A stretch of DNA of 64,000 nucleotides from Alcaligenaceae bacterium (lineage in GTDB: Bacteria > Pseudomonadota > Gammaproteobacteria > Burkholderiales > Burkholderiaceae_B), in contig CANCMG010000001.1 in the NCBI GenBank assembly GCA_947378965.1, forward strand, positions 1-64,000. The letters run 5' to 3'. This document shows, one piece after another, positions 15,317-24,146 of this stretch. The notes beneath the pieces are model-generated. The model was not told the origin of the DNA. It did no database searches and worked only from the letters and a program-made list of their open reading frames with translations. Within the stretch, counting starts at the first letter, position 1. Each line of letters starts with the position of its first letter. The position numbers were made by a program, and so were the translations under genes.

Positions 15317-15910
15317 TTGAATGCTCTTCCTAAAATAGGAAAAATTTGGAAATTCAGTCACTTAAATTGTGGAAAATATTCAGCAAAATAGCGCAGTCTG
15401 GTTGCTCGCCAAGACCCCTGATGGTTTGGGGCAAAAACGTCTTATTCACTGCGAAACGTTTCCTAAGACGGCAACACATTGCTTAAAAGTCACATTGCCC
15501 GTCTCGCTTTGGCTGCTGTGATATCGAAACCAATGCAATCAAGCAAAAGCATCAAGTCGTTTCGCAAAACAAGAGCACACTCAACAGCGGTCAGCACCGT
15601 TGATTGCACCGTCCGCTCAACCAGCCTCCTCGGTCAGCTAGGTGATCGAAAAGTTTAACTTACAGCGCTTTGATAGCGGTAACTACATCATGACGATAAA
15701 GTCTGGGCAGACTCACGTGACCTGACTCACTTTGGACTGCTGTGGGCGTGGCAAATCCGCTCTGGACGATCTGGATGAACGTACCAAACGTTAAGCCGGT
15801 TTTATCAGGAGGATTGTGGGACGGTGATAGGCGCATATCCGTACAAAATCCGTACGCCCATGAATGGCAACGCAATTATTTTTACAAGGTATTGATTTTA
15901 TTGATATTTT
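15317..15910. other. gap between accessory block and tRNA
   Basis: Nearly 600 bp without a convincing gene. A 71-codon frame on the minus strand (15660-15875) has protein-like stretches (GTFIQIVQSGFATPT, RLYRHDVVTAI) but no supporting start signal. I see no second copy of the tRNA 3' end here or elsewhere in the left 15 kb, so any partner attachment site would lie outside the window. Confidence 0.4.
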
Positions 15911-15986
15911 TGGTGGGCGGTACAAGTTTCGAACTTGTGACCCCTGCCGTGTGAAGGCAGTGCTCTACCACTGAGCTAACCGCCCA
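15911..15986 (-). tRNA. tRNA-Val (CAC anticodon)
   Basis: On the minus strand the sequence begins TGGGCGGTTAGCTCAGTGG and ends with the complementary CCGCCCA followed by encoded CCA. Anticodon arm CTGCC-TTCACAC-GGCAG gives anticodon CAC, reading GUG. D-arm (GCTCAGTGGTAGAGC) and T-arm (GTTCGAAAC loop region) are complete. Its 3' end faces the accessory block at 1-15.9 kb, the usual geometry for a tRNA-associated genomic island. Confidence 0.95.
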
Positions 15987-16044
15987 ATCTTGACGCGAAC
16001 TTGCGATCGCTAGATTGGAATATGCCATATTGGGCACGATTCGC

Positions 16045-16050
16045 ATTATA
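16045..16050 (-). promoter_or_regulatory. -10 box of the tRNA-Val promoter
   Basis: On the minus strand TATAAT, a perfect consensus, lies about 60 bp upstream of the tRNA 5' end. A weak -35 (TTCGAC) is 15 bp further up. Confidence 0.5.
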
Positions 16051-16204
16051 CACAGCAGCAACCTTGTCGAAGCCTGCGCAGCGCCGCCACTCAGAGCGAT
16101 TCACAAAGCACCACCAGATCAGAATCCATTTCACGGACAACTCGACTCGATAGAAGTGCGCGAAATCCAGTGAAGAATCGGTAACGGCGGTTAGCCCTTT
16201 CCTG

Positions 16205-16210
16205 TACAAT
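16205..16210 (+). promoter_or_regulatory. -10 box of the Abi-linked small RNA
   Basis: TACAAT, one mismatch from consensus, placing the start of transcription near 16217, just before the structured segment. The -35 is poor. Confidence 0.4.
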
Positions 16211-16216
16211 CTTATT

Positions 16217-16277
16217 TAATAAAACCCGCCAAGGCTATGTGCGTAAGCATATCCTCAAACCGGCGGGTTACTTTTTT
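16217..16277 (+). ncRNA. small structured RNA upstream of the Abi gene
   Basis: AACCCGCC (16223-16230) pairs with GGCGGGTT (16262-16269), followed by a six-T run (16272-16277). Nested inside is a 6-bp hairpin ATGTGC-GTAA-GCATAT with a GNRA loop, flanked by pairing GG and CC. It may be simply a terminator, but the enclosed second hairpin and a -10 box in front suggest an independent small RNA. Abi_2/AbiF-type HEPN proteins have been reported with adjacent structured RNAs; I recall this without being able to check it. The gene begins 12 bp after the T-run. Confidence 0.5.
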
Positions 16278-16288
16278 GTGAAATCGAA

Positions 16289-17209
16289 TTGTGCAGTGAG
16301 CATATCCTGGTAACAACTAAACGGCCGTTCGAGAAACCCCCTACTTCTTACGCTCAACAGGCAGCTCAACTTCAGCAACGAGGCATGGAAATAAGTGACC
16401 TCTCTCAAGCTGAGTTCTACTTGCAACACCTGAATTATTACCGGTTAGGCGCTTACTGGCTGCCATTTGAGTCCGATCACACAACACACTTATTCAGATC
16501 TGGCACCAAATTTGAAGAGGTCTTGAGCCTTTACGTATTTGATCGTGAGCTCCGACTCTTGATGCTAGATGCCATTGAGAGAGTCGAAGTGTCAATCAGA
16601 AGCCAGTGGGCCTATCAAATCGCTCATTTGCACAATCCACACGGCCATTTGGACGCAACGCTGTCTGTCAATAATAGTCGTTGGCAGAAAAATCTAGCGA
16701 AACTGACAACGGAGGTAAATCGATCTGATGAAAACTTCATCAAACATTTGATAACGACGTACAGCGAAGCACTACCACCCATTTGGGCGGTCTGTGAAGT
16801 CATGTCGCTTGGCTTGTTATCACGTTGGTTTGACAATCTAAAGCCCATGAAAACCCGTCGCGCTATCGCTATGGTTTACGGTGTGGATGAGCAAGTGCTC
16901 GCGTCCTGGCTGAGGCATCTTTCCTTGGTACGCAACATCTGCGCTCATCACAGTCGTTTGTGGAATAGAGATTTCACAATAACGCCGACCCTGCCTCGCA
17001 ACAAGCCAGTCGGACTTGCTAGTCAGTGTATTCCCGGCTCACGCAAGCTCTACAACACACTGATCATTTTGCTTCACTTGATGGATATGATTGCACCAAA
17101 GCACATTTGGCGTATTCGCGTAAAAGATCTCCTGAGTGAACATGAAACTCTGGTGACCGCGATGGGTTTCCCTGCGGACTGGGTGGAAAGCAAAATCTGG
17201 AGATGCTAA
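16289..17209 (+). CDS. Abi_2/AbiF-type abortive infection protein (HEPN)
   Basis: 306 residues of the AbiD/F family. Typical marks are [21 protein letters not shown] near the N-terminus, [13 protein letters not shown] (48-60), [41 protein letters not shown], and [14 protein letters not shown], in which R215 and H220 form the HEPN Rx4H motif. Members stop phage growth, probably by RNA cleavage. The start is uncertain: the frame is open upstream, TTG 16289 is the only usual start that keeps the conserved N-terminus, and no clear binding site is seen. The structured RNA at 16217-16277 lies directly in front. The gene stands alone next to the tRNA. Confidence 0.9.
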   Translation: MCSEHILVTTKRPFEKPPTSYAQQAAQLQQRGMEISDLSQAEFYLQHLNYYRLGAYWLPFESDHTTHLFRSGTKFEEVLSLYVFDRELRLLMLDAIERVEVSIRSQWAYQIAHLHNPHGHLDATLSVNNSRWQKNLAKLTTEVNRSDENFIKHLITTYSEALPPIWAVCEVMSLGLLSRWFDNLKPMKTRRAIAMVYGVDEQVLASWLRHLSLVRNICAHHSRLWNRDFTITPTLPRNKPVGLASQCIPGSRKLYNTLIILLHLMDMIAPKHIWRIRVKDLLSEHETLVTAMGFPADWVESKIWRC

Positions 17210-17384
17210 GCCATGAACGGTGAAAAACCCGGCCCAACGTAGCGATTGTCAACAACCGGTTAGAGCGTGGTAATCATTAAGTGAAAAGCGCGCAGGTAAC
17301 TCGCAAACTGGTCAGACTACCTCCAGATTTATTCATTGACGGCAATCCCCGCTGCAGCAACATGGTTTGTACGACTTGTCAGCC

Positions 17385-18680
17385 TCACCCCTTCGGGCAA
17401 CCATTCTCTAATGGTTTCCCGTTGATACGATCCTTTACCCATTCAAGATACATTGGTGCAGAAACGCCCGGGGTTGAAAAGTGTGTTTGCTCACCTGGCA
17501 GCTGGACTCTTGCTACATTCGCACCCATCGCGCACATCTGCTTTTGGTAAAGCTCATGCATAACCGGAGGCACGACAGTATCTTTTGTACCCCAGTAAAT
17601 CGCGACGGGCGCGACTGGTTTTACGGGTTTGACGCTACCATCAACAAACGCCTTAATCCAAGCCGACGAGTTGCTGGCTTGGGGATTCACTAAAGATTTA
17701 TATTTATCTCCATAGGCATAGTTAAACGAATCACCCATCACATGAACACATTTGTTACTTGATAATTGATCGGCAGCCTTTGCACCCTCTTCAGTCAATA
17801 AATCAGTGAGCTTAAGCTCGGGATAGGCGGCCTGAGTGCCCCAAAGCCCCATCATAAAGTGGGTAAATAAGAATACGTTCGAGACATTCGCCTCAGTAAA
17901 CCCCTTCATAACTTTCAACGCACTAGCTTCATCGAGCGGAGCTTTTGGAAGCAGAGCTGCCAAATCTTCTGGTGCCAAGGCGACAAATCCAAGATACTGC
18001 AGGTTGTCTGCGGCAGTACCCTGTTGGGTCTGGTAGTCAGGCAGACTTGCCGCTGCAATCGTTGCCCCCCCACCCTGTGACCAACCATAAACAACTGTCT
18101 TTTTGCCCGCGCCGACTTCGGTCATAGAGCTGGCTGCTCGCGCAGAGTTAATGACATCTCTGCCATTGGTTTGCGCAACGGCATATTGATGCTTACCACC
18201 ACCGCCAAGACCTTGGTAATCAGTGGCAACAACGACATAACCTTCGTTAATAAACTCTTGACCCTTCGGAATCCCATAGTCAGTCGAAGAGTTTCCATCC
18301 ATTAGGAAGTACTCATTGAGTTCACGAGTTGGGTCGATGACTTGCGATGGGCCACAGTTTTGGGCAGAGCCTGTTGTGCCATGGGCCCAGGCCAAAATGG
18401 GTCTGCCTTCTTTAGGGGCCGGGCCAGCAGGGGCGATCACCAACGCCGTAGCGATTGTCTTACGCTCACCCACATCAGATGAAATGTAGGCAATTTTCCA
18501 AGCTTGCGCGCCTTTGAGTGAGGTTTGAATCTGCTCTTTTTTGATCACTTGGCCCAATACCCCAGTCGGGCTCATTTGTATGACTGACTCATAAAAAGGC
18601 GCAACAGGAGGCGCTGCAGACACACTAGAAAAAGCAAAACAAAAACTCGCGAGGGCTAGGTTTTGAACAAGTGATTTCAT
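17385..18680 (-). CDS. secreted lipase / alpha-beta hydrolase (LIP family)
   Basis: 431 residues with a signal peptide (cleavage after about SVSA, residue 22). AWAHGTTGS (98-105) provides the oxyanion region; YGWSQGGGAT (199-207) holds the nucleophile S201; IYWGTKDTVVP gives the acid and GEQTHFS the histidine. The order and length fit the secretory lipase family, which includes many esterases of actinobacteria and betaproteobacteria. The product should act in the periplasm or medium on esters or lipids; the exact substrate is unknown. It is monocistronic. The 175 bp between the Abi gene and its 3' end show no feature. Confidence 0.8.
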   Translation of the reverse strand: MKSLVQNLALASFCFAFSSVSAAPPVAPFYESVIQMSPTGVLGQVIKKEQIQTSLKGAQAWKIAYISSDVGERKTIATALVIAPAGPAPKEGRPILAWAHGTTGSAQNCGPSQVIDPTRELNEYFLMDGNSSTDYGIPKGQEFINEGYVVVATDYQGLGGGGKHQYAVAQTNGRDVINSARAASSMTEVGAGKKTVVYGWSQGGGATIAAASLPDYQTQQGTAADNLQYLGFVALAPEDLAALLPKAPLDEASALKVMKGFTEANVSNVFLFTHFMMGLWGTQAAYPELKLTDLLTEEGAKAADQLSSNKCVHVMGDSFNYAYGDKYKSLVNPQASNSSAWIKAFVDGSVKPVKPVAPVAIYWGTKDTVVPPVMHELYQKQMCAMGANVARVQLPGEQTHFSTPGVSAPMYLEWVKDRINGKPLENGCPKG

Positions 18681-18892
18681 AGGTCATTCCTAAGACTGTG
18701 AATTTATATCAGGGGCTTACTTGGAAAAGATAAACGTGAGCGTTGCGCGAGCTTCTCACTCAGTGGCCGAGCGTAAAGCCTGTCAATCATCTACACAATA
18801 ACGCAACACGATAACAATTACGACCGGAAAAAGTCAGCACAAAAATGTGATGGGGAAACAATTTGGCAACTTTGGTCGAATTTAACTCGCGA

Positions 18893-19042
18893 TCAAAACA
18901 TTCTCCACTGATCTAGTGGTAAGCCAGCCTCCTCAGTGTGTACATTATAAGCAGCCAAGAATTCTGCATACTCAACTTGCCAACGCCGATTTCGTTCTGG
19001 CCGGGCGAGTGCTTGCAACAATATCTCACATTCCTTTGACAT
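18893..19042 (-). CDS. short CcdA-like antitoxin, orphan
   Basis: A 49-residue frame: ATG at 19042 with GAG-type signal upstream, ending WRMF-stop. The C-terminal half, RRWQVEYAEFLAAYN followed by VHTEEAGLPLDQWRMF, follows the CcdA pattern (W-x4-E-x-AEF-x-x-YN ... E-x-x-G-x-x-L-x-x-x-R-x-F), the part of CcdA that binds CcdB. The N-terminal ribbon-helix-helix is short or degraded; the frame reads through KLRIN upstream of the ATG, a trace of it. No CcdB gene follows downstream. It is either a remnant or an antitoxin-only protein. Confidence 0.55.
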   Translation of the reverse strand: MSKECEILLQALARPERNRRWQVEYAEFLAAYNVHTEEAGLPLDQWRMF

Positions 19043-19119
19043 GTTTATTCTCAATTTGTTTGCGTGAGGGGCGATCTTTGGTCCGCATTAGCCCACCCTT
19101 TAAGGCCAGCCGTGCCCAT

Positions 19120-19395
19120 TTATTCCAAAGATCGCAAGAACATTGAGACAGACAGACCAAAGACAAAGCTTAGGGCCATGATCGCGAACAAGCCCAAAAT
19201 CCAAAGAACATATTTATGCGAACTTTTCAGAACGGCGACGTCAACATACAAGTCAGAAGATTTAGCTCTGCAACTATTAATATTGGCCTCCATCCTAGCT
19301 TTTAGATCAGCGATCTGCGCTGTTAGTTTGATTTCAAGCTGGTTTGTCTTAGCCTCAAGACGATCTGTCTGAGACAGAGAATTAGTTGTACTCAT
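19120..19395 (-). CDS. small coiled-coil membrane-anchored protein
   Basis: 91 residues from the ATG at 19395, chosen because AAGGA lies just upstream. Residues 5-45 form a heptad-type coiled coil (LEAKTNQLEIKLTAQIADLKAR). Residues 60-85 form one transmembrane helix (VLWILGLFAIMALSFVFGL). The layout matches small bacterial inner-membrane proteins with a cytoplasmic coiled coil, often annotated DUF1640 or CCDC90-like. No function is known. The gene stands alone and divergently to the enolase-superfamily gene that starts at 19629. Confidence 0.6.
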   Translation of the reverse strand: MSTTNSLSQTDRLEAKTNQLEIKLTAQIADLKARMEANINSCRAKSSDLYVDVAVLKSSHKYVLWILGLFAIMALSFVFGLSVSMFLRSLE

Positions 19396-19628
19396 CGCGC
19401 ATCCTTCAAATTGGCATAGCTGTATTAAGCCGCCTTCAAGCCTCAAATCTAAGCCGACACAAAGTCAAACGCAAGAGCTTGGACCGGACTTTTACAAACA
19501 ATTACATACGCCTGTTCTAAAGGGCTTTAAAAACGCCCTAAGCGTCTGACAACGACGCAAGTCAACATCCCATCCCAACGCAAAATCGGCCATAATCCTA
19601 ATCAAACAACATTGATACGAGACAAGCC

Positions 19629-20777
19629 TTGAAAATCACTGCAATCACTGCAATTCCCTTGTCCTTTCGACTTGACCAGGGCAAGACCGTCACGATGGGG
19701 ATTGGCAGCACGACCAAGCGCGACACGATTATTGTGCGGGTCGAAACCTCTGAAGGCATCACCGGTTACGGCGAAGCCCACCCAGGCCGCAGCCCTGGGG
19801 CCGTGGTCAGCCTGATTCACAATACGCTGGCCCCGATGCTGATCGGCATGAAAGCGACTGACGTGATTGGAGTCTGGAAGCGGGTACATCGTATGCAACT
19901 GTCAAGCCACGGGGTAGGCTCGGGCGCCTCGCTGGGCTTATCGGGCATCGACATGGCGCTTTGGGATATTCGCGGCAAAGCCGCCAAGATGCCTTTGTAC
20001 GAATTGCTGGGCGGCAGCAAGCGGCGTTTGCCCGCCTACGCCGGCGGTATCTCGTTAGGCTATCAGCCCAAAGAGTCCTTGGCAGAAGAAGCTCAAGAGT
20101 ATGTGGCGCGGGGCTATAAAGCGGTCAAACTACGGCTGGGCGATAGCGCCAAGGCAGATATTGAACGCGTGCTGCACGTGCGCAAGGTACTGGGCGATGA
20201 TATTGATATTTTGACTGACGCCAACACTGCCTACACCTTGGCTGACGTGCGGCGTGTATTGCCTGTGCTAGCAGACATCAAAGCCGGTTGGCTTGAAGAA
20301 CCCTTTGCCTGTAACGATTTTTCGTCGTACCGCGAAGCCGCAAAGATTACGTCACTTGTGCCGATCGCCGCGGGCGAAAACCATTATGGTCGCTTTGAGT
20401 TTGCGCAATTACGTGAAGCGGGTGCCGTGCAGATCTGGCAACCTGACTTATCAAAATGCGGCGGCATTACCGAGGGCTTAGCCATTGCAGCTATGGCCTC
20501 AGCCTACCGTATCCCCATGCACACCCATAGCTCAGCCACCGGCATCAACCATGCTGCCACTATTCACTTTATGGCGGCAATCGAAAATTCAGGCTACTTT
20601 GAGGCTTGCGTGTCGCACTTTAATCCCTTGCGCGATATGTTTGGCACCACCTTTGAGATTGGTGCAGACGGTTGCGTTGAACCTCTCGATAAGCCTGGGA
20701 TTGGGCTTGAGATTGATGAATCGTTATTTGCCAAGTACCCGCTAATTGATGGGCCTGGCTATGTGGTGAAATTTTAA
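19629..20777 (+). CDS. enolase-superfamily enzyme (MLE/dipeptide-epimerase-like)
   Basis: 382 residues. N-terminal capping domain, then a TIM barrel with VKLR (K167, R169) on strand 2, TDAN (D197), LEEPF (E223/E224), AAGEN (E250), PDLSKCGG (K276) and HTHSS (H298/H300). These are the metal ligands and acid/base residues of the mandelate racemase/muconate lactonizing enzyme group. The presence of both a second-strand K-x-R and a Lys after PDLS leaves racemase, dehydratase and cycloisomerase open. It is followed by a Bug receptor and a second enolase-superfamily gene, suggesting uptake and conversion of an organic or sugar acid. The substrate is not deducible. Confidence 0.8.
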   Translation: MKITAITAIPLSFRLDQGKTVTMGIGSTTKRDTIIVRVETSEGITGYGEAHPGRSPGAVVSLIHNTLAPMLIGMKATDVIGVWKRVHRMQLSSHGVGSGASLGLSGIDMALWDIRGKAAKMPLYELLGGSKRRLPAYAGGISLGYQPKESLAEEAQEYVARGYKAVKLRLGDSAKADIERVLHVRKVLGDDIDILTDANTAYTLADVRRVLPVLADIKAGWLEEPFACNDFSSYREAAKITSLVPIAAGENHYGRFEFAQLREAGAVQIWQPDLSKCGGITEGLAIAAMASAYRIPMHTHSSATGINHAATIHFMAAIENSGYFEACVSHFNPLRDMFGTTFEIGADGCVEPLDKPGIGLEIDESLFAKYPLIDGPGYVVKF

Positions 20778-20936
20778 GCCTGTGACGAATCGCGCGTAGC
20801 GTGTTGGATCTGAAGAATAAAGAATCACAACGGGCTTACATTCTGGTCTAACAACTAAATTCATACTTCTCGAATCACCGAAACAATACCTTTCAAAAGC
20901 ATCATAATAAAACTTCTCTCATCACTCGGGGGCATC

Positions 20937-21911
20937 ATGTTTAAAACAGTTGCAAAACTTTTCGCACTGCTCATTGTGGGTTTTTCAATGATCGCCACCA
21001 CTCACGCCCAAACGTTTCCAGAGCGCTCAGTCAAAATCGTAGTGCCTTATCCACCCGGTGCGTTTAACGATTCGTTGGCACGCATGTCAAGCGAGAAGCT
21101 CACCAAGCTTTGGAATCAGACGGTCGTGGTTGAAAATAAGCCAGGTGGCAACACCACCATTGGCAACAACTACGTAGCCAAGTCACCTGGTGATGGCTAC
21201 ACGATTTTAGTCACGCCCCTGCCCTTCTCGGCCTTACCAGCCCTGTACGGAAAAAAACTTCCCTACGATGCGCTGAACGATTTTCAGGCGCTGATTTTGG
21301 CCGGTGTTGCCAATAACGTACTGGCCACTCGCAAAGACCTTGGCCTTAAAAACGTCAATGAGTTGATTGCCTATGCCAAGAAGAATCCAGGCAAGCTCAA
21401 CTATGGGTCAACTGGCTCGGGCTCGTCAAACCATCTGTCGATGGAACTTCTGATGAGCATGACCGGCATCAAACTTACACACGTGCCCTACAAGGGCAGC
21501 GCCCCCGCCGTGGCTGCGCTCATGGCAGGCGAAATCGACGTGCTCTTTGACAATATCCCAAACATTATTGGGCAGATCAAAGCGGGTACAGTAACCGCGA
21601 TTGCCGTCACGGGCTTAAAGCCTTCATCGCTTTTACCTGGCATACCGACAGTCTCTGAAAGTGGTGCACCGGGGTTTGAAGTGAACGTCTGGTTTGGCAT
21701 GCAAGTGCCTGCGGCAACACCCAAACCGGTCGTTGCTCAGATCAATCGTCAACTTGCTGCAATCTTTCGCGAACCCGACATCACCAAACGTTTTACAGAT
21801 GCGGGCGTAGAGGTGGTGGCTAGCACGCCTGAAGAATTCAGCGCCTTGCTCAAAAGCGAAGTCGCTAAATGGGGCAAAGTCGTAGAAGACGCCAATATTA
21901 AAATCGAGTAA
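20937..21911 (+). CDS. Bug/TctC-family periplasmic receptor
   Basis: 324 residues with a signal peptide ending THAQ (residue 25). Typical Bug features follow: FPERSVKIVVPYPPGAFNDSLAR, the PGGNTTIGNNYVAKSPGDGYT segment, KLPYDALNDF, YGSTGSGSSNHLSME and HVPYKGSAPAVAALMAGEID. These proteins bind carboxylates in the periplasm, often without a transporter gene nearby. It lies between two enolase-superfamily genes, so the ligand is probably the acid these enzymes process. GGGGGC-like purines precede the ATG at 20937. No tctAB permease is present in the window. Confidence 0.9.
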   Translation: MFKTVAKLFALLIVGFSMIATTHAQTFPERSVKIVVPYPPGAFNDSLARMSSEKLTKLWNQTVVVENKPGGNTTIGNNYVAKSPGDGYTILVTPLPFSALPALYGKKLPYDALNDFQALILAGVANNVLATRKDLGLKNVNELIAYAKKNPGKLNYGSTGSGSSNHLSMELLMSMTGIKLTHVPYKGSAPAVAALMAGEIDVLFDNIPNIIGQIKAGTVTAIAVTGLKPSSLLPGIPTVSESGAPGFEVNVWFGMQVPAATPKPVVAQINRQLAAIFREPDITKRFTDAGVEVVASTPEEFSALLKSEVAKWGKVVEDANIKIE

Positions 21912-22038
21912 GAGCTACTGGCTGGATATCGCGAGGGTTGGTGGATACAACCCTCGACGCGGCCAGACCAATCAAGCGTTGAGAAGAAAAACCTTTTAGT
22001 CACCAAATCAACTACCCCAGCTCGAACGGTAGGGTTTC

Positions 22039-23160
22039 ATGAGCAAAATGATGAAGATTAAAGATGTCACCCTCACCTTGTTTAGCTGGGACGATATCCC
22101 CGCGACGAGCTATGGAGCACACACGGGTCGCTTCTCGGGTGGAAGCAAACTAGGCTTGCTGGCCATCACCACTGATCAAGGGATTACGGGCCACGCCTTT
22201 TTAGGCTCTGCGTTTTATCCGGCCGATATGGATGGCGCAAGCTTGATCAAGTACCTCAAGCCTATTCTGCTTAATCAAAATCCACTCGATCGCGAACGTC
22301 TTTATAAGGCGATGTGGAAGCGAGTTCGAACCACTACCGCACGCGCCATTGGTGCGATGGATGTCGCACTGTGGGACATCGCCGGAAAAATTGCAGGCCT
22401 ACCGATTCATCAATTGCTTGGATCCTATCGTGATCGTATCCCGGCCTATATCAGTTCGGCCGTGTTAGCGACACCTGAGGCTTACGCTGACGAGGCTCAG
22501 TACTACAAGTCACTGAAGATGGCCGCTTATAAGATTCATCCGCCACAAGTCTGGCGAGACGATATCAAGGTGTGCGAGGCCGTACGCAAGGCGGTCGGTG
22601 ACGACTACACCTTGATGCTGGATTCGGTCTGGAGCTACGACTACCCCGCCGCCTTGCGGGTTGGGCAGGCAATTGAAGCGCTTGATTTTTATTGGTATGA
22701 AGACCCGTTAGCCGATGCAGACATTTACAACTACCTTGAACTGAAAAAGCACCTGACAATCCCAATCATGGCAACTGAGTATCCAGCGGGCGGTTTGGAT
22801 TCGTACGCGCCTTGGATCAAAGAACGCGCCACTGATTTCTTACGCGGCGATGTCGCTGTTAAGGGTGGCATCACAACCCTGATCAAGACCGCCCATTTAG
22901 CCGAAGCCTTTCATTTAAATTATGAAGTGCACCACGGTGGCAACTCGCTGAATAACTTTGCGAATCTACATGTGATCATGGCGCTTCAAAACACCGAGCT
23001 CTTCGAAGTGTTGCTGCCAGCAGAATCCCAAAAATATGGGCTGTTGCAGGATATCGAAATCGATGCACAAGGAATGATTCACGCACCCATGGCACCAGGC
23101 CTTGGCGCGCAAATCGATTTTGAACTGATCAAACGCAAGACGCTAGGGGTGTTGACGTAA
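22039..23160 (+). CDS. enolase-superfamily enzyme (acid-sugar dehydratase-like)
   Basis: 373 residues of the mandelate racemase group. Active-site positions: YKIH (K165, H167) on strand 2, LDSVWSY (D195), WYEDPL (E221), ATEYPAGG (E247) and YEVHHGGNS (H298/H299). The layout resembles acid-sugar dehydratases, but K-x-H and the loop at 20-60 do not fix a substrate. RBS signals are weak; an ATGATG-type start within MSKMMK leaves a few residues open. The gene ends the small cluster 19629-23160, which presumably forms a catabolic operon with the Bug receptor. Confidence 0.8.
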   Translation: MSKMMKIKDVTLTLFSWDDIPATSYGAHTGRFSGGSKLGLLAITTDQGITGHAFLGSAFYPADMDGASLIKYLKPILLNQNPLDRERLYKAMWKRVRTTTARAIGAMDVALWDIAGKIAGLPIHQLLGSYRDRIPAYISSAVLATPEAYADEAQYYKSLKMAAYKIHPPQVWRDDIKVCEAVRKAVGDDYTLMLDSVWSYDYPAALRVGQAIEALDFYWYEDPLADADIYNYLELKKHLTIPIMATEYPAGGLDSYAPWIKERATDFLRGDVAVKGGITTLIKTAHLAEAFHLNYEVHHGGNSLNNFANLHVIMALQNTELFEVLLPAESQKYGLLQDIEIDAQGMIHAPMAPGLGAQIDFELIKRKTLGVLT

Positions 23161-23287
23161 CAGGATGCGTCAAGCGTCCTTGAGACCGGCGCAAGATGAT
23201 TACTGCAAACCAATTGGCTGTCATCGCACGTTACTGAAAAATAACTTTTACGAGCAATCAGGTCTTGACCTCAACGCTCTGCACCGC

Positions 23288-23989
23288 CTAATACTGGCGC
23301 CATACACAAGCGCCTTTGGCAGCTTTATCTAAAGCGGCCAAGTATTTTTCATGCGCTAGCAAATCGTCTTCGCTTGGCAAAATCACGGGCAAATTTAGTG
23401 CTTCAAGGCGCTGCTCGTTTGCCGCCACGCTGGCGGTTTCTGGCACGTCAAAGTTATCGATCATCAAACTGTCTTGACCACGCGTCATCGCCAGCCAAAC
23501 TTCGGCGAGCAGTCGCGAATCTAAGAGTGCGCCGTGCAACTGCCGGTGCGCGTTTGACACGCCGTAGCGGTCGCATAAGGCATCAAGAGAATTACGCTTG
23601 CCCGGATGCAAAGTTTTTGCATGCGCGAGCGAATCGGTGACGCCCGAGCAAAAATTCGTGACGGGTTCGCGATCGATACGTTTGAGTTCGGCATTTAAAA
23701 ACTTTAAATCGAAAGGCGCGTTATGGATGATGAGTTCAGCGCCGTCAATAAAGGCTAGAAATTCGTCGACTTGCTCTTCAAAACGCGGCTTGCTTGATAA
23801 AAAGTCTGTGGTCAGCCCGTGCACCTCAAGCGCACCCGCGTCGCTTTCACGCCCTGGGTTCAAGTAGGTATGAAAGTCGCGCCCCGTGATCCCGCGGTTC
23901 AGTACTTCAATGGCACCAATCTCAACGATACGATGCCCATAAGCAGGGTCAAGGCCTGTCGTTTCAGTATCGAGAATAATCCAGCGCAT
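23288..23989 (-). CDS. dnaQ: DNA polymerase III epsilon subunit, proofreading exonuclease
   Basis: 233 residues of a DEDD-type 3'-5' exonuclease: DTETTGLDP (ExoI), HNAPFDLKFL (ExoII) and HRQLHGALLDSRLLAEVW (ExoIII, H and D). In the replisome it corrects polymerase errors bound to alpha. The C-terminal tail after 190 is the alpha-binding segment. It is read away from the enolase gene and lies beside rnhA, as in many beta- and gammaproteobacteria. The ATG at 23989 starts directly at the domain. Confidence 0.95.
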   Translation of the reverse strand: MRWIILDTETTGLDPAYGHRIVEIGAIEVLNRGITGRDFHTYLNPGRESDAGALEVHGLTTDFLSSKPRFEEQVDEFLAFIDGAELIIHNAPFDLKFLNAELKRIDREPVTNFCSGVTDSLAHAKTLHPGKRNSLDALCDRYGVSNAHRQLHGALLDSRLLAEVWLAMTRGQDSLMIDNFDVPETASVAANEQRLEALNLPVILPSEDDLLAHEKYLAALDKAAKGACVWRQY

Positions 23990-24146
23990 CGTATGGGTGA
24001 CCTAAAAAGGGCGAGCGAACGAATGGCGATCGCTACATAAAAAAGTGCAAATCTACGGTAAACAGTCGGCGCTTAAAGCCTGGCACCGGCATTCTGTTCA
24101 AACAATCTTAACCAAGCTACAACTATAGCGTGCGCAGCTCGTCGTC

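Noticed and set aside
15660-15875. A 71-codon minus-strand frame beside tRNA-Val that vaguely resembles a small DNA-binding protein
   Set aside because: No start signal, no recognisable domain and no conserved neighbour; not enough for a gene call.
16223-16277. The stem and T-run before the Abi gene as a simple terminator
   Set aside because: Not excluded, but no gene upstream runs toward it on the plus strand, and it contains a second hairpin and has a -10 box in front.
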